From NCBI GenBank assembly GCA_030596915.1, contig JAUVSX010000169.1, forward strand, positions 1 through 6,856: 6,856 nucleotides of DNA, read 5' to 3'. The notes beneath the pieces were generated by a model. It searched no databases, had not been told where the DNA came from, and saw nothing but the letters and a program-made list of their open reading frames with translations. Origin of the DNA: Chloroflexota bacterium. Its GTDB lineage: Bacteria; Chloroflexota; Anaerolineae; B4-G1. Of the stretch, positions 6,155-6,856 are shown one piece after another (position 1 is the first letter of the stretch; every line of letters starts with the position of its first letter). A program made the translations under genes and the position numbers.

Positions 6155-6856
6155 GCCAGACCACCGCCCCCTCCATCGAGCAGGAAATCGAGCGCAACTT
6201 CCGCCACAACGCGATCGTCAATCTGCTCGATGGCGCGTTCTTCTGGTTCTCCCTCAGCTTCGTCGCCGCGAACACGATCATCCCGCTCTGGGTGAGTCAT
6301 CTCACCGACAGCACGGTGTTGATTGGCCTGGCATCTGCCGTGCACGTTGCGGGCTGGTATCTGCCGCAGCTCTTCACGGCCAACTGGGTGCAGCGACTGG
6401 AGCGCAAGAAAGTGGCCCCAGTCAACGTGGGGTTCTTCAGCGAGCGACTGCCGATCGTGCTGATGGGTCCCGCGGCCCTGCTCGCCACCCGATCTCTGAC
6501 GCTGGCCCTGGTCGTCTTCTTCGTGCTCTACACCTGGGCAAGTTTGGGGGGCGGGGCGGTTGCCGTCGGCTGGCAAGATATGCTGGCCAAGGTCATCCCC
6601 CGCGACCGGCGTGCGCGTCTCTTCGGGCTCACCAACTTCATTGGGATGGGAGGCGGCGTGCTCACCGCCGCGATCGCCTCGTGGTTTCTGAAGCAGTACG
6701 ATTTCCCCTACGGGTACGCGCTCTGCTTCGCCGCCGCCGGGGTGCTGACGCTGGGCTCGTGGACAGGCTTGGCGCTCGTACGCGAACCGCGCCAAGCCAG
6801 CACCGCGCCCGCCATCTCCCAGCGAGAGTACTGGCGCCGGCTGCCGGCCATTGTCG
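6151..6856 (+). CDS. Major facilitator superfamily transporter, N-terminal half (runs off right edge)
   Basis: This is an integral membrane secondary transporter. The frame is open for 235 codons from ATG 6151 to the window edge. About six hydrophobic segments lie near residues 24-46, 56-78, 92-111, 115-138, 157-178 and 187-209, which is the first half of a 12-helix MFS fold. The loop after helix 2 (ANWVQRLERKKV, 77-88) is a degenerate MFS motif A. WQDMLAKVIPRDRRARLFGL (141-160) is the conserved loop between helices 4 and 5. The short region from 211 to the edge begins the central cytoplasmic loop. The start overlaps the GH5 stop by four bases and has only GGAG 12 nt upstream, so translation is probably coupled to the GH5 gene. 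It most likely imports the GH5 substrate or exports a product; direction and substrate are inference. Confidence 0.9.
   Translation, partial: MSQTTAPSIEQEIERNFRHNAIVNLLDGAFFWFSLSFVAANTIIPLWVSHLTDSTVLIGLASAVHVAGWYLPQLFTANWVQRLERKKVAPVNVGFFSERLPIVLMGPAALLATRSLTLALVVFFVLYTWASLGGGAVAVGWQDMLAKVIPRDRRARLFGLTNFIGMGGGVLTAAIASWFLKQYDFPYGYALCFAAAGVLTLGSWTGLALVREPRQASTAPAISQREYWRRLPAIV

Overview
The window is GC-rich bacterial DNA with two divergent gene blocks and no rRNA, tRNA, mobile element or CRISPR array that I can support. No gene pins down the taxon. GC-rich codon use, strong Shine-Dalgarno sites and near-consensus TTGACA/TAnAAT promoters would fit a Chloroflexota, Actinomycetota or similar soil or sediment bacterium; this is inference only.

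Left block, minus strand, read right to left. A Gfo/Idh/MocA-type NAD(P)-dependent oxidoreductase (2857-1688) has its own near-consensus promoter. A 286-bp gap follows, holding hairpins after the oxidoreductase stop, a cluster of TGGCC repeats and an extended -10 promoter. That promoter precedes an ABC exporter operon: an ATPase (1401-457) overlapping by ATGA an ABC-2 type permease (460 to the left edge, incomplete).

Centre. The 671 bp between the oxidoreductase start (2857) and the methyltransferase start (3529) carry two outward-facing promoters. One is TTGACA-17-TAGAAT on the minus strand. The other is TTGACT-17-TACAAT on the plus strand, with a perfect 13-bp palindrome filling most of its spacer. 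Between them lie several hairpin-forming stretches, one resembling a small three-way junction. After the plus-strand promoter comes an unusually long GC-rich leader of about 240 nt with several possible hairpins, the last directly against the ribosome binding site.

Right block, plus strand. A TehB-like class I SAM-dependent methyltransferase (3529-4167) is followed by a signal-peptide-less GH5 glycosidase resembling the fungal glucosylceramidase/steryl-glucosidase group (4265-6154). The glycosidase overlaps by ATGA a major facilitator superfamily transporter (6151 to the right edge, incomplete).

A plausible joint role, inferred, is uptake of a glycosidic compound by the MFS protein and cytoplasmic cleavage by the GH5 enzyme. 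Processing of the sugar by the Gfo/Idh oxidoreductase and of the aglycone by the methyltransferase or ABC exporter would follow. I see no wholly new system. The most noteworthy items are the GH5-MFS coupling with a eukaryote-like GH5, and the regulatory architecture of the divergent intergenic region.
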